NCBI RefSeq assembly: GCF_008274625.1
Contig: NZ_VTRU01000003.1
Span: 310,001-374,000 of the forward strand
Length of the DNA stretch: 64,000 bases
Direction: 5' to 3'
DNA from: Chryseobacterium panacisoli
GTDB taxonomy: Bacteria; Bacteroidota; Bacteroidia; Flavobacteriales; Weeksellaceae
Of this stretch, positions 1 to 9,254 are shown one piece after another. The translations under genes were made by a program, and so were the position numbers. The notes under the pieces were generated by a model. The model made no database searches and was not told the origin of the DNA. It worked only from the letters and a program-made list of their open reading frames with translations. The stretch's first letter is position 1. The number at the start of each line of letters is the position of its first letter.

Positions 1-1
1 A

Positions 2-196
2 TCCGCCAAAGATAATATAGATCCTAAATTACAAAACTTCATGTATGAAATTATAGGTTTTACTACTCTTGTACAGGGAAATAAAATTTCGGCAAAAGAA
101 TTTTATGAGAAAGCCATCTCTAATCCTGATCAAACCTATCCTGTAACAATGGTCCGAGGAAAAGAAATGCTTAAACGGATAAATCATTTAGAATAA
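2..196 (+). CDS. C-terminal end of an unidentified protein (5' end outside window)
   Basis: An open frame enters from the left edge, in codon phase with base 2, and ends at a TAA at 194-196. It gives 64 residues. The visible part contains a TPR-like helix pair (ISAKEFYEKAISNPD, then VRGKEMLKRINHLE), so the protein may be a tetratricopeptide-type or other helical-repeat protein. The fragment is too short to assign a family. It is followed after 71 bases by the helicase gene, which has its own promoter-like box, so the two need not be co-transcribed. Confidence 0.6.
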   Translation, partial: SAKDNIDPKLQNFMYEIIGFTTLVQGNKISAKEFYEKAISNPDQTYPVTMVRGKEMLKRINHLE

Positions 197-255
197 TAAA
201 CAAAACCACTCACCTCCAAACTCTGAAACACTCAGATTCTCACCTCCAAATTCAC

Positions 256-263
256 TACCTTTG
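256..263 (+). promoter_or_regulatory. Bacteroidota -7 box for the helicase gene, near-leaderless
   Basis: TACCTTTG matches the TAnnTTTG -7 consensus of the Bacteroidota primary sigma factor. It ends only 4 bases before the ATG at 268, so transcription would begin at or just before the start codon. No convincing -33 TTTG is seen about 20 bases upstream. A direct repeat, cacctccaaa, occurs upstream at about 211 and 241. Confidence 0.5.
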
Positions 264-267
264 CCCC

Positions 268-1575
268 ATGGAACTACAATCAATCTACCAGAAGCTGCAG
301 ATTCAGGATATGAATCAGATGCAGAAATCTACTTATAATGCGTCTGAAAACAATACAGACATTGTTTTACTCTCTCCTACAGGATCCGGAAAGACTCTTG
401 CTTTTTTATTTCCGGTTCTTCGGAATCTGAAAAAAAATGTTCAGGGAGTTCAGGCATTGATATTGGTTCCGGCCAGAGAACTGGCTTTACAGATTGAGCA
501 GGTTTTCAAAGCTATGGGAACAGATTTTAAAGTATCTGTTTGTTATGGCGGACATGATAAAAAAATTGAGGTTAACAATTTAATTGAAGCTCCTGCAGTT
601 TTAATAGGAACTCCGGGAAGGGTTGCTTATCACGTGAGAAATAATAATTTTGATCCGAAAACGATTAAAACACTCGTTCTTGATGAATTCGACAAAGCTT
701 TGGAGCTGGGCTTCCATGAAGATATGGAGTTTATTGCCGGTTCATTAAAGGGCCTTTCGCAAAGAATTTTAACTTCGGCCACAGCAATGGATGAGATTCC
801 ATCATTTACAGGTCTGAAAAATGAAAAAACCATCGACTTTTTAAAACTAAGTGAAGTAAAGCCAGATATTCAGTTGCGAAAAGTAATGACAATTTCTGAG
901 GAAAAACTGGATACATTGTTTAATTTAATCTGTAAAATAGGAAATAAAAGGACTCTTATTTTCTGTAACCACCGCGAGGCTGTTGACAGAATTTCTGAAC
1001 TTCTTCACCAGATGGGAATCGACAGAGAAACCTTTCATGGCGGGATGGAACAGGACGAAAGAGAACGTGCATTGCTGAAATTCAGAAATGATTCTGCAAG
1101 AATTCTTATTACTACGGATCTTGCTGCCCGTGGACTTGATGTTCCGGAGGTAGAATCTATTGTACATTATCAGCTTCCTCCCAAAGAAGATGCTTTCATC
1201 CACAGAAATGGGCGTACTGCAAGGATGAATGCCAAAGGTTTTGTCTATCTGATCATGACAGAGGACGAAAACTTCCCATTCATTAAAAATAATACTCCTG
1301 AAGAAAGTGTTGCCGGATTTACTAAAGTCCCTGAAAAAACACCTTTCCAGACTATTTATATCAGTGCCGGCAAAAAAGATAAGGTCAATAAAGTGGATGT
1401 TGTAGGATATCTTATCAAAAAAGGAGAGCTTCAGAAAGAAGATATCGGTTTGATTGAAGTAAAGGATACGACTTCCTATGTTGCTGTTTCCAGAAGTAAA
1501 GTAAATGCTGTTTTAAGAAAGCTTCAGAACGAAAAACTGAAAGGAAAGAAAGTAAAAATGGAAGTTGCTTATTAA
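268..1575 (+). CDS. DEAD-box ATP-dependent RNA helicase with DbpA-type RNA-binding tail
   Basis: This is a superfamily 2 RNA helicase of 435 residues that would unwind or remodel RNA with ATP. Visible motifs in order are the Q-motif region (IQDMNQMQ), motif I PTGSGKT, PARELA, TPGR, motif II as DEFD instead of DEAD, motif III SAT, DLAARGLD, and motif VI HRNGRTAR. The last 75 or so residues (from FQTIYISAGKKDKVNK) resemble the DbpA RNA-binding domain, which in E. coli DbpA targets 23S rRNA hairpin 92. A role in large-subunit assembly is therefore inferred. ATG 268 sits just after a -7 box. The gene converges with the metalloprotease gene, with a hairpin between them. Confidence 0.93.
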   Translation: MELQSIYQKLQIQDMNQMQKSTYNASENNTDIVLLSPTGSGKTLAFLFPVLRNLKKNVQGVQALILVPARELALQIEQVFKAMGTDFKVSVCYGGHDKKIEVNNLIEAPAVLIGTPGRVAYHVRNNNFDPKTIKTLVLDEFDKALELGFHEDMEFIAGSLKGLSQRILTSATAMDEIPSFTGLKNEKTIDFLKLSEVKPDIQLRKVMTISEEKLDTLFNLICKIGNKRTLIFCNHREAVDRISELLHQMGIDRETFHGGMEQDERERALLKFRNDSARILITTDLAARGLDVPEVESIVHYQLPPKEDAFIHRNGRTARMNAKGFVYLIMTEDENFPFIKNNTPEESVAGFTKVPEKTPFQTIYISAGKKDKVNKVDVVGYLIKKGELQKEDIGLIEVKDTTSYVAVSRSKVNAVLRKLQNEKLKGKKVKMEVAY

Positions 1576-1600
1576 GCAGACTCATTACTCAAAATAAAAA

Positions 1601-1627
1601 ATAGCGGCCGGTATTACCAGCCGCTAT
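1601..1627 (-). terminator. Rho-independent terminator between convergent genes
   Basis: Stem atagcggc (1601-1608) pairs perfectly with gccgctat (1620-1627) across an 11-base loop. Read on the minus strand the stem is followed by TTTTTTA, so it chiefly ends the metalloprotease gene. It may also stop the helicase transcript. Confidence 0.8.
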
Positions 1628-1649
1628 CTTATTACAATACTATTAAAGA

Positions 1650-4331
1650 TTATTTAATGATCAATTTCTGGGTATAAGCCCCTTTTGATGAATTGATGTT
1701 GATCAGATAAACTCCTTTAGGAATATTTAAATTAAATTCCTTCGTGTAATCTCCGGTACCCTGATAAGAATCTGAAGAGATTAATCTTCCACTTGAGTCT
1801 ACTATAATTACTTTAATTTCTCCGGATAAATTTCTTGATTTAATAAAGAAATTACCGTTGCTTGGATTAGGATACACTTTAATATCATCTCCTAATCTGG
1901 AAGAAGAAGATTCTTTAACCCCTAAATTTTGTGTTTCTCTTGTACAAACTTCAAGTGACCAGGAATTAATTACACCAACATTTCCGGCATTATTATCCGA
2001 AGCAAACAGTTTCCATTCCCCTTGTGCTTTATGACCTTTAAAAATCGTTAAGGATTCATGGGATAGTGTTTCCCCTTGTATTGGCGAAGTACACGCAACA
2101 GCATTCCCAGCATCACTAAATGTAGCAGTAATACCAGATCTGTTATTACATTGTCTGTTCCAGATTAATGCGGACGAACCTGCCGGGCTTTCAATTCCAA
2201 TAGCCAAATCCCTAACATTAGTATGCGCAACAGAAGGTGTTACTTTAATTTTTGTAATAGTTCCAGTATTATTTACAGTTATAGGAACCACAACCTTTGG
2301 AGCAGAAATATTACTACCTCCAGGACCATCTGTAATATTAACAGCTGCTCCATTGTAATTATATGTTGTACATGTCTCCCCAATTACATTATAATCAATT
2401 ACAAAACTTGGGCTAACAGCATAATAAATATTGCCAACCGCCTCTATCAGAATGTAAGCATTTGCGGATGTAGATCCCGTAGGAATTATAATTTGTTCAC
2501 TCCCATCATTAGGAGTACTGGCTGCAATTGTTGTAAACGTCTGCCCCCCGTCTGTAGATAACTTAATATTTACATTAGCTGTACTTACAGGAGCCTGATT
2601 TGTACCGGCAACATCCCAAGTTACATTAACTGTATTTCCGGAACTGGCTGATTGTCCAAATAAAGGAGCAGTAACCTTAAATGGGCCTGATGCAGCATTT
2701 ACTGTCACAACTGTTGCATCTTTATTAGTCTGAGGAGATGTAGGATGATTATTCCTTACAGTACATGTAAAATTCAGATTTCTTGCAACACTGGATACAG
2801 ATTCCCAACGGGTTGAAAATACCCCAGCCAGGACTTTGTTAAAATCAGGAAAATATCTTACAGGAGTGTTTACAGGAGGTAAAGATCTGAAGGTTGGTCC
2901 TGCGGGTTTAGCTGCATAAGCTAAAGAGTTAACAACACCAGTTTGTGTCGATCCGGAATCCATTTGCTCCCATGTATAGGTGTAAGAAGCATTATCAGCA
3001 TCCGGAGTTGTTGCTCTCAATACAAAAGGGGTAGACTTAGGAATTGTATAATCTGCTCCTGCACTCACTACAGGCGCAGGCTTCTCAAAGGGAGCATTCA
3101 CTCCGCAAGCAACTCCATTAATTACATCTTTAATCTCCTTAATATTAAAGGCATGAAAATAATCAAATGAATTAAACTGTACATCACTATTACCTCCCAT
3201 AATTCCCGTGTATGCCATAATTGTAGATCCACTTCCTGGTTCTATTAAAGAAGCATTAGTTGTACTCGCATTGTAAAGTGTAAAAGTATGATTAGCTCCC
3301 ATCTGATGTCCCATTTCGTGAGCTACATAATCTATATCAAATTTATCTCCCTCAGGAAAATTATGAGCAGTCCATCCCCCTGCTTTAGCATTATCATTAC
3401 AAATTACTCCAATATCACCAGCAGCTCCATCCCCGTTCTTTTTATCCAATAAATGCCCCATATCATAATTCTGAGCAGGAATAAGACCAGAAATTTTTGC
3501 CTGTGCTTCATCTGGCCCCCCATTAGTATAAGGATCAGTAGCACTGTTTAAAAAAATAAGAATATCATTATTAGCAATTAAATTAAAATGAACCGACAGA
3601 TCTTTCTCAAATAAACCATTCAAACGTGTTAATGTGGTATTCATAGCAGCCAGCACCACAGCTTTTTTCTGTGCATCTGTTGCGTTTGCCGGTGTTCCTG
3701 CAGCTGTAAGGTGGTACTGTGCATATTCTCCTGTACATGACATTGCTAATCTGAACGTATTAAAGCCAGCCACTTTCTTATTGGCAGCATTATTATGAGT
3801 GTCCGTAGATTTATTTTGTAATCCTTCAGGAGTGGAACATTTAAAAGAGTCAGGTTCCTGATTCTGTCTTGCTTTTGAATCAAAAACAGCATAAACTGTT
3901 TTATCCTCAGAATAAGGTTCAATAAATTCAGAAATTCCAGATCTGGTGATCATGGATGAAAAACCAACCGGAGAAATACTGAATCTTAAATAAGCAGAAC
4001 GGTCTTCAATACCTACGCCTACATAGGATCTTATATCTGGATACTTTTCCTGTAGCTCGGGAGCCATATTAGAATATTCCCAAACCTGATATCTTTCTAA
4101 TTTTCCGTTAATACCAGGAACTGAAATTACAACACCTTTTCCGCCGGAAGTTTTTGACAATACTCCTTTCAGATTTTGTTTCAGAAGATCTGTATCTAAC
4201 GCATAAAGACCAGAAAACTGTAATTTCTCTTGGGATTTTTTAATCTTTTGAGACCGCAGCTCTGTTCTTGTCCACTGTCCGGATCCTAAAAAAGGGATCA
4301 TTGACAGGGCAATAAATAGGTAAAATTTCAT
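1650..4331 (-). CDS. Secreted reprolysin-like zinc metalloprotease with P domain and T9SS type A tail
   Basis: This 893-residue secreted protease opens with a signal peptide (MKFYLFIALSMIPFLGSGQ). A propeptide-like region precedes the catalytic domain at about 190-410. That domain contains a metzincin zinc site, HEMGHQMGANH at residues 338-348, and a Met-turn STIMAY near 372. An Ig-like or FN3-like region follows. Next comes a proprotein-convertase P domain, which includes DLAIGIESPAGSSALIWN and GEWKLFASDN. The type A sorting domain begins at VYPNPSNGNFFI and ends in QKLIIK. Family knowledge: such tails direct cargo through the T9SS and are removed at the surface. The substrate cannot be told from the sequence. 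It is probably monocistronic, with a terminator at 1601-1627. Confidence 0.92.
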   Translation of the reverse strand: MKFYLFIALSMIPFLGSGQWTRTELRSQKIKKSQEKLQFSGLYALDTDLLKQNLKGVLSKTSGGKGVVISVPGINGKLERYQVWEYSNMAPELQEKYPDIRSYVGVGIEDRSAYLRFSISPVGFSSMITRSGISEFIEPYSEDKTVYAVFDSKARQNQEPDSFKCSTPEGLQNKSTDTHNNAANKKVAGFNTFRLAMSCTGEYAQYHLTAAGTPANATDAQKKAVVLAAMNTTLTRLNGLFEKDLSVHFNLIANNDILIFLNSATDPYTNGGPDEAQAKISGLIPAQNYDMGHLLDKKNGDGAAGDIGVICNDNAKAGGWTAHNFPEGDKFDIDYVAHEMGHQMGANHTFTLYNASTTNASLIEPGSGSTIMAYTGIMGGNSDVQFNSFDYFHAFNIKEIKDVINGVACGVNAPFEKPAPVVSAGADYTIPKSTPFVLRATTPDADNASYTYTWEQMDSGSTQTGVVNSLAYAAKPAGPTFRSLPPVNTPVRYFPDFNKVLAGVFSTRWESVSSVARNLNFTCTVRNNHPTSPQTNKDATVVTVNAASGPFKVTAPLFGQSASSGNTVNVTWDVAGTNQAPVSTANVNIKLSTDGGQTFTTIAASTPNDGSEQIIIPTGSTSANAYILIEAVGNIYYAVSPSFVIDYNVIGETCTTYNYNGAAVNITDGPGGSNISAPKVVVPITVNNTGTITKIKVTPSVAHTNVRDLAIGIESPAGSSALIWNRQCNNRSGITATFSDAGNAVACTSPIQGETLSHESLTIFKGHKAQGEWKLFASDNNAGNVGVINSWSLEVCTRETQNLGVKESSSSRLGDDIKVYPNPSNGNFFIKSRNLSGEIKVIIVDSSGRLISSDSYQGTGDYTKEFNLNIPKGVYLININSSKGAYTQKLIIK

Positions 4332-4673
4332 ATCTATAATTTTAAATGGTTGTATTATTATATAAGATTATTTTCTTCAAAAGCATCCGTATGAATAAAA
4401 AACAAGTTTCCTTATATTTCATCCATCTCTTAAACACTTTACAAAAAAAATAAAAAAACAATACAAAATTTAAAATATCAAAAATAAAACACTACTATTA
4501 TTGTTATTTTAATAATCAATTGAAATAATTTTATAATAAATACAAATAAATGAATGATTTTATTTCGATTAATGAATTAAATGGAATAAATTCATTAATA
4601 AGTGATATAAAAATAATCCAATCCAATTATCATTCATCTTCATCAAACTGATATTGTTATAATTAGACACAAA
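4332..4673. other. AT-rich intergenic region upstream of the metalloprotease
   Basis: About 340 bases of very AT-rich DNA separate the metalloprotease start from the terminator of the SMP-30-like gene. I see no credible gene and no exact TAnnTTTG box oriented toward the protease. A 33-codon frame at 4550-4651 has no supporting features. Confidence 0.5.
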
Positions 4674-4699
4674 AAAAGATCTCCAGATAGAGATCTTTT
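4674..4699 (-). terminator. Rho-independent terminator of the SMP-30-like gene
   Basis: Ten-base-pair stem aaaagatctc (4674-4683) and gagatctttt (4690-4699) with a 6-base loop. The minus-strand T-run corresponds to the A-run at 4671-4677. Confidence 0.85.
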
Positions 4700-4724
4700 G
4701 TGTATCATAATGAAAATTCATTAT

Positions 4725-5618
4725 TTATTTTATTCCTCTTACTCTGGTAGGAAAAGTATACACAGATTTTGACGCAGTAATGAAAAGTATGTCATTATTT
4801 TCTCCACCAAACGTTACATTGGAAGTCCACTTTTCAGGGATAGGAATATGGTAAATTTTCTTTCCGGACCGGTTAAAAATATGTACACCATCTCCAGTAA
4901 GATAAAGGTTTCCGTGCTTATCCAACACCATTCCGTCTGATCCCATTTCACAGAAAAGTCTTTTTTCAGACAATTTCCCTTCACCCAATATGTCATATAC
5001 ATAAGTTTTCCCGGCATCAATATCAGAAAGGTATAATTTTTTCAGTTTTTCACTACCTACAATTCCGTTCGGCTGAGTAAATGTATCCAGCTTGGTTACT
5101 TTCCCTGATTTATCCCTGTAATAAAGACTTTTGTGAGGTATTTCCTGTTTAAAACCGATCCAATAATCTCTTTCATACAATGGATCTGTAAAGTACATTC
5201 CTCCTGTGTTATCATTCCAAACATCGTTGGGACCATTCAACCTTTTACCTTCAAAGCCTTTAAGCAGAACTTCTACCTTTTTGTCTTTGGAGATTTTCCA
5301 GATTTCTCCCTGATCATCTGAACAGGTAATCAAATACCCGTCTTTATCAAAATGCGTCCCGTTAGCTCTTCCGGTCTTATTTAAAAACTCAATTACCTTG
5401 TTGCTTTTCCAGTCCCAATAATAAATCTTGTCATTGGGTTGATCGGTAAAGTAAACATTCCCCTCTTTATCTGCTGACGGTCCTTCTGTGAAACTGAACG
5501 TATCTGAAACCATTTCCGGCTGTACTCCTTCATAAAACATTTTACTATAATTTACTGATTGACAGTTTACCAATGCGAAAACCAAACCAATCATGCCTAT
5601 TTTAAAGATATTCTTCAT
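4725..5618 (-). CDS. SMP-30/gluconolactonase-like beta-propeller lipoprotein
   Basis: This 297-residue protein starts with a lipoprotein signal peptide whose lipobox ends ALVNC, with Cys at residue 19. The mature part is an SMP-30/gluconolactonase/LRE-type six-bladed propeller. Supporting motifs are FTEGPSADKEGNVYFTD near the N-terminus, GPNDVWND in the middle, then PNGI and GSDGMVLDKHGNLYLTG. In this family acidic and Asn residues in such loops bind a divalent metal. Activity on a sugar lactone or another lactone is plausible, but the substrate is unknown. It has its own terminator. Confidence 0.85.
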   Translation of the reverse strand: MKNIFKIGMIGLVFALVNCQSVNYSKMFYEGVQPEMVSDTFSFTEGPSADKEGNVYFTDQPNDKIYYWDWKSNKVIEFLNKTGRANGTHFDKDGYLITCSDDQGEIWKISKDKKVEVLLKGFEGKRLNGPNDVWNDNTGGMYFTDPLYERDYWIGFKQEIPHKSLYYRDKSGKVTKLDTFTQPNGIVGSEKLKKLYLSDIDAGKTYVYDILGEGKLSEKRLFCEMGSDGMVLDKHGNLYLTGDGVHIFNRSGKKIYHIPIPEKWTSNVTFGGENNDILFITASKSVYTFPTRVRGIK

Positions 5619-5876
5619 ACTTCATTTTTTAAACCTGCAATTTACAATATGACCTACAGGTTTCAAAATATTTTCCCATTTTGATACAATAAAAACCGAA
5701 AAGACAAAATGTCCCAATTGTCCTATTTTTGAAGTAGATCATATTAGTAGTAAAAGGATATAATCCGGAGCTTTGCAGTAACAGAATCAATCACTTTTTT
5801 TAGTGAGAAAATCAATAAAAAAATGAAAGTAATTCTGATGAAAAATAGTACCAAAATACTTTTATAGCATACAATA

Positions 5877-7319
5877 ATGAGCGCAGAGTCCAACAACATC
5901 AAGTCTTTGGAAATTGAAAGTGAAGATTTCAGAAATTCAGTGGGAACAATGGATGAAACCGGAAAAAGGAAGTGGATATTCCCCCGAAAACCTAAAGGAA
6001 AATACACCAACTACAGGAATTACACCAGCTATCTTCTTCTTGCCCTGTTTTTAGGACTGCCTTTTGTAAAGATCAATAATAATCCTTTTCTGCTCATCAA
6101 TGTTATCGACAGAAAATTCTTTATTCTCGGGCAGCCTTTCTACCTGCAGGACTTTTTTATCCTCGCATTGGGAGCGGTAACTTCTGTCATTTTTGTGATG
6201 TTATTTACAGTAGTTTTCGGAAGGATATTCTGTGGCTGGCTTTGCCCTCAAACTCTTTTTATGGAAATGGTTTTCCGTAAAATAGAATATTGGATTGAAG
6301 GGGACCGAAATAAGCAGATGAAACTCGACAGACAGGAATGGGATGCTGAAAAAATAAGAAAGAGACTTACAAAATGGTCTGTATTTATTTTGATTTCCAT
6401 GCTCTGCTCTACTTTCATGTTCATGTATATCGTAGGCTATGAACAGGTTTTCCAGATTATGCTGGAAGGACCTTCAGAACATCCTTTAAAGTTTATTACG
6501 ATGATCTTTTTCACGATGACGTTCTATTTTGTTTTTGCATGGCTTCGTGAGCAGGTATGTACTTTGGTCTGCCCTTACGGAAGGCTTCAGGGAGTTCTGA
6601 TTGATAAACAGACAATCAACGTATATTACGATTTTAAAAGAGGGGAAGGCCGTTCAAAATGGAGAAATAATGAAGACAGAAAAGCGGCTGGTAAAGGAGA
6701 TTGTATTGATTGTAACCAATGCGTTGTTGTCTGTCCTACGGGAATTGACATCAGAAACGGGCAGCAATTGGAGTGTGTGAATTGTACAGCCTGTATTGAT
6801 GCCTGTGATGAAGTGATGGAAAAGGTAGGTTTACCTAAAGGATTGGTACGTTATGCTACAGAATCAGAAATTGAAAATCAAGAAAAGTTCAGATTTACTC
6901 CGAGAATGAAAGCGACAACTGTTATTCTTGCATTGCTGATCGGATTCCTTGGATTCTTAATGTACGACCGTGGATCTATGGAAGCGAAATTTATCAAACC
7001 AGCAGGTTCTACATTTTTCGTTAAAAACGGTAAAATCACCAATACCTTTATTTATACCCTCCTGAATAAATCTAATGAGAAAAAGACCCTGAAGATTAAA
7101 GTTATCACTCCGGCACATGCTGAAATCACTTATTTCGGTTCTGAAACAATCATATTGAAAGGAGACCAGATCCTGAAAGGGAACATCAATATTTCTTTCC
7201 CTGAAGAAGACATTAAATTCTCAAAACAAAATATGGTCATCGGAGTTTTTGATGAAAAGGGAAAACTTGTAGACTCATTTGAAACGACGTTTGAAGGACC
7301 ATTTAAATTAGCTTTGTAG
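5877..7319 (+). CDS. ccoG: Cytochrome c oxidase accessory protein CcoG (FixG/RdxA family)
   Basis: This 480-residue inner-membrane iron-sulfur protein supports assembly of cbb3-type cytochrome oxidase; in studied species CcoG takes part in copper handling. The N-terminal half has several membrane segments plus two CxxxCP motifs (FCGWLCPQT and CTLVCPYG). A soluble 2x[4Fe-4S] ferredoxin segment follows, CIDCNQCVVVCPTGIDI and CVNCTACIDACDE. After one more membrane segment (TTVILALLIGFLGFLMY) comes a C-terminal Ig-like FixG domain. Length and order match the family. The other cco genes are not in this window. ATG 5877 gives the usual flavobacterial N-terminus MSAESNN. Confidence 0.95.
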   Translation: MSAESNNIKSLEIESEDFRNSVGTMDETGKRKWIFPRKPKGKYTNYRNYTSYLLLALFLGLPFVKINNNPFLLINVIDRKFFILGQPFYLQDFFILALGAVTSVIFVMLFTVVFGRIFCGWLCPQTLFMEMVFRKIEYWIEGDRNKQMKLDRQEWDAEKIRKRLTKWSVFILISMLCSTFMFMYIVGYEQVFQIMLEGPSEHPLKFITMIFFTMTFYFVFAWLREQVCTLVCPYGRLQGVLIDKQTINVYYDFKRGEGRSKWRNNEDRKAAGKGDCIDCNQCVVVCPTGIDIRNGQQLECVNCTACIDACDEVMEKVGLPKGLVRYATESEIENQEKFRFTPRMKATTVILALLIGFLGFLMYDRGSMEAKFIKPAGSTFFVKNGKITNTFIYTLLNKSNEKKTLKIKVITPAHAEITYFGSETIILKGDQILKGNINISFPEEDIKFSKQNMVIGVFDEKGKLVDSFETTFEGPFKLAL

Positions 7320-7377
7320 GTGGCAGATGATAGGTTGCAGGGATTAGAGAAAATACTCTGTGAAATAGTAATGAAGG

Positions 7378-7431
7378 TTTATTGAAGTCAATGGTGAATT
7401 TTGCTTCGCAAGTGAATGGTGAATTTTTGGG
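7378..7431 (+). repeat. Intergenic direct repeat with small hairpin
   Basis: The segment aatggtgaatttt occurs twice, near 7390 and 7413, separated by the short palindrome-like ttgcttcgcaa. It lies in the 236-base gap between ccoG and the AraC gene, where no gene is visible. It looks like a dispersed intergenic element, which is an inference. Confidence 0.4.
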
Positions 7432-7555
7432 TGGAAAGTCTAAAATCAAGAATCAAGATAGTGATAACTTAAATAGAACCAGCAGCAAAAAGAAACCCAC
7501 AACAAAATAAACTTGCAAACGTAACATTAAACATTAAACTTGAACTTTAAACTCA

Positions 7556-8440
7556 TTAAGCCTTATATTTCCTCATAAACTGAGTGGGAGTCATTCCGGA
7601 GTTTTTCCGGAATACTCTTACAAAGTAGGAATATTCTTCATATCCTAAACGGAAAGCTATTTCAACCAGGCTTTCATCCAGATACATCAACATTCTTTTG
7701 GCCTCCAGCACGACTCTTTCTGTAATAACATCTGTAGCTGTTTTTTGAACAACAGTCTGTGCAATTCTATTCAGATGTTTAGATGAAATCTTTAATAAAG
7801 AGGCATAATAGGCAATTGATTTATGCTCTGCAAAATGCTGTTCAATCAAATTTTCAAAATCCTGATAATGTTTAAAATAGGAAAGTCCGGCGGCAGAAGC
7901 CTGTGTATCAAAATCTTTTGAAAATAATCTGGTGGAATTAATAAAGATCTGGGACATCAATGACAGAATAAGGCCTTCTTTCATTATATTTTTAGCCTGA
8001 TGTTCTTCTCCAAGTTCCCGAAATAAAGTTATATTTTTCTTCAGCTCCAAAGCATCCAGCTGAAGTTTTCTAGGAAAAGACACCGATCCGAAAAAGGGAA
8101 AGTTTCTCAGTTTCTGATTCACATAATGCATTTCATAGAATTCCTGAGAGCAAAAGAAAATATAGCCTTCTATATCTTCTGAAAGTTCCCAGCTGTGAAT
8201 CTGCCCCGGTGACAGAAAGAAAAGACTTCCTTCTGAAACATCATACTTCTGAAAATCAATTTCATGTACCCCTACTCCTTTGGTAAAAAGAACAGCAGCA
8301 TAGAAATCATGTCTGTGTGGCTTTTCTATATGACGATGTCCCACCACCAAATGATTCTTCATTGTGTTAAAATAAAAATCTGAAGTATTTTTACCTGCCT
8401 GGAAAAGATCAATATGAAGAACAGAGATCGGATTCATCAC
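7556..8440 (-). CDS. AraC family transcriptional regulator
   Basis: This 294-residue regulator has an N-terminal cupin-like effector domain (HRHIEKPHRHDFYAAVLFTKG, with FFLSPGQIHSWEL) and a C-terminal AraC double helix-turn-helix. The signature region EIAFRLGYEEYSYFVRVFRKNSGMTP is present near residues 260-286. Such proteins bind DNA as activators, and the ligand and targets are not evident. No adjacent gene is clearly under its control. A CAAATGTA at 8469-8476 reads TACATTTG on the minus strand and is a reasonable -7 box about 29 bases ahead of the start. Confidence 0.9.
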   Translation of the reverse strand: MMNPISVLHIDLFQAGKNTSDFYFNTMKNHLVVGHRHIEKPHRHDFYAAVLFTKGVGVHEIDFQKYDVSEGSLFFLSPGQIHSWELSEDIEGYIFFCSQEFYEMHYVNQKLRNFPFFGSVSFPRKLQLDALELKKNITLFRELGEEHQAKNIMKEGLILSLMSQIFINSTRLFSKDFDTQASAAGLSYFKHYQDFENLIEQHFAEHKSIAYYASLLKISSKHLNRIAQTVVQKTATDVITERVVLEAKRMLMYLDESLVEIAFRLGYEEYSYFVRVFRKNSGMTPTQFMRKYKA

Positions 8441-8592
8441 TTATATTTATATACTTTGTAAGGATTCACAAATGTAGACAAAAAAGGACCAGTAATACCG
8501 ATCTTTCTTATCCGTTACAAATTAATGTATGTTAATTCATGATAATGTTTACTGCTGGATAATTAAAGTCAGACCGTACTTTTTCCAATATA

Positions 8593-8625
8593 TTTGGATA
8601 CAACTTTAAAAAATTTTTATCTTTG
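8593..8625 (+). promoter_or_regulatory. Bacteroidota sigma-A promoter for the MerR gene
   Basis: A -33 element TTTG (8593-8596) and a -7 element TATCTTTG (8618-8625) are separated by 21 bases, matching the Bacteroidota consensus. Transcription would start near 8631, about 13 bases before ATG 8644. This rules out a TTG start at 8623, which overlaps the -7 box. Confidence 0.8.
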
Positions 8626-8643
8626 AAGTTTAGGAGTCGTAAA

Positions 8644-8988
8644 ATGAAAATAAATTTAGCTGATAAACTGTATTATTCTATAGGAGAAGTGGCAAAAGCA
8701 TTCGATGTAAACACCTCATTAATACGTTACTGGGAACAAGAGTTTCCTATTATCAAGCCTAAAAAAAACAGAAAAGGCAACCGATATTTCACTCCTGAAG
8801 ACATCAAAAACCTTCAGATGATCTACCATCTGGTAAAAGAAAAAGGATACACCCTGGACGGAGCCAGAATCGCCCTGACCACAAACAGTAAAATCTCCGA
8901 AACCATCACCCTTATTGACCGACTTGAGTTTGTAAAAGCTGAGCTTATTAAGCTGAAAGAGTCTTTGGGAGAAAGGGAGGAAGAATAG
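8644..8988 (+). CDS. MerR family transcriptional regulator
   Basis: This 114-residue protein has an N-terminal MerR winged helix: YYSIGEVAKAFDVNTSLIRYWEQEF, then a wing of KKNRKGNRYFTPEDIKNL. A short helical tail follows (ISETITLIDRLEFVKAELIKLK) and could form the dimer coil. There is no C-terminal metal- or drug-binding domain, so the signal is unknown. ATG 8644 is chosen because the promoter -7 box ends at 8625. A perfect hairpin terminator follows, so the gene is probably a single transcription unit. Confidence 0.9.
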   Translation: MKINLADKLYYSIGEVAKAFDVNTSLIRYWEQEFPIIKPKKNRKGNRYFTPEDIKNLQMIYHLVKEKGYTLDGARIALTTNSKISETITLIDRLEFVKAELIKLKESLGEREEE

Positions 8989-9005
8989 TTTTATACAATA
9001 TATTA

Positions 9006-9039
9006 AACTCCGCTGCAATTAATTGCAGCGGAGTTTTTG
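9006..9039 (+). terminator. Terminator of the MerR gene
   Basis: A perfect 30-base palindrome at 9006-9035 (arms aactccgctgcaatt and aattgcagcggagtt) is followed by TTTTGTTT. Confidence 0.9.
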
Positions 9040-9177
9040 TTTATAATCTCTACTACTCATCGAATCTGGATAAGCTCTATGAAAAAAATTGCTTTGTATA
9101 AATCTATGTAATGGTGAGTAAACTGGAGAAATTGCTTGATAAATAAGGGATTTTATAAAATATTTTTTAGAATAAAG

Positions 9178-9209
9178 AACAAAACCACAGCTTGTGCAGT
9201 GGTTTTGTT
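9178..9209. terminator. Hairpin, possible terminator with no obvious upstream gene
   Basis: Arms aacaaaaccac (9178-9188) and gtggttttgtt (9199-9209) pair perfectly around a 10-base loop and are followed by TTATTT. The nearest minus-strand gene ends at 9255, so it could terminate the RHS-associated transcript. The 236 bases from 9019 to 9254 otherwise hold no credible gene. Confidence 0.5.
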
Positions 9210-9218
9210 TTATTTGTG

Positions 9219-9243
9219 GACACGAGCGAAGCGCTCGTACCAG
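9219..9243. repeat. Short palindromic intergenic element (gcgctcgt type)
   Basis: acgagcg and cgctcgt form a 7-bp stem with a 3-base loop, at the edge of the RHS relic. A related string (gcgagcgtcttgctcatg) occurs at about 10984-11001 inside the same locus. These look like copies of a dispersed intergenic element. Confidence 0.45.
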
Positions 9244-9254
9244 CAACGTACTAT

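Noticed and set aside
4550..4651. 33-codon frame in the AT-rich gap
   Set aside because: No promoter, start context or conserved feature; expected by chance in such sequence.
8623..8643. TTG start giving a seven-residue extension of the MerR protein
   Set aside because: The TTG is part of the promoter -7 box, so it cannot be in the transcript.
9019..9246. Minus-strand 75-codon frame beyond the MerR terminator
   Set aside because: It runs across two hairpins and a palindromic element and has no family resemblance or promoter.
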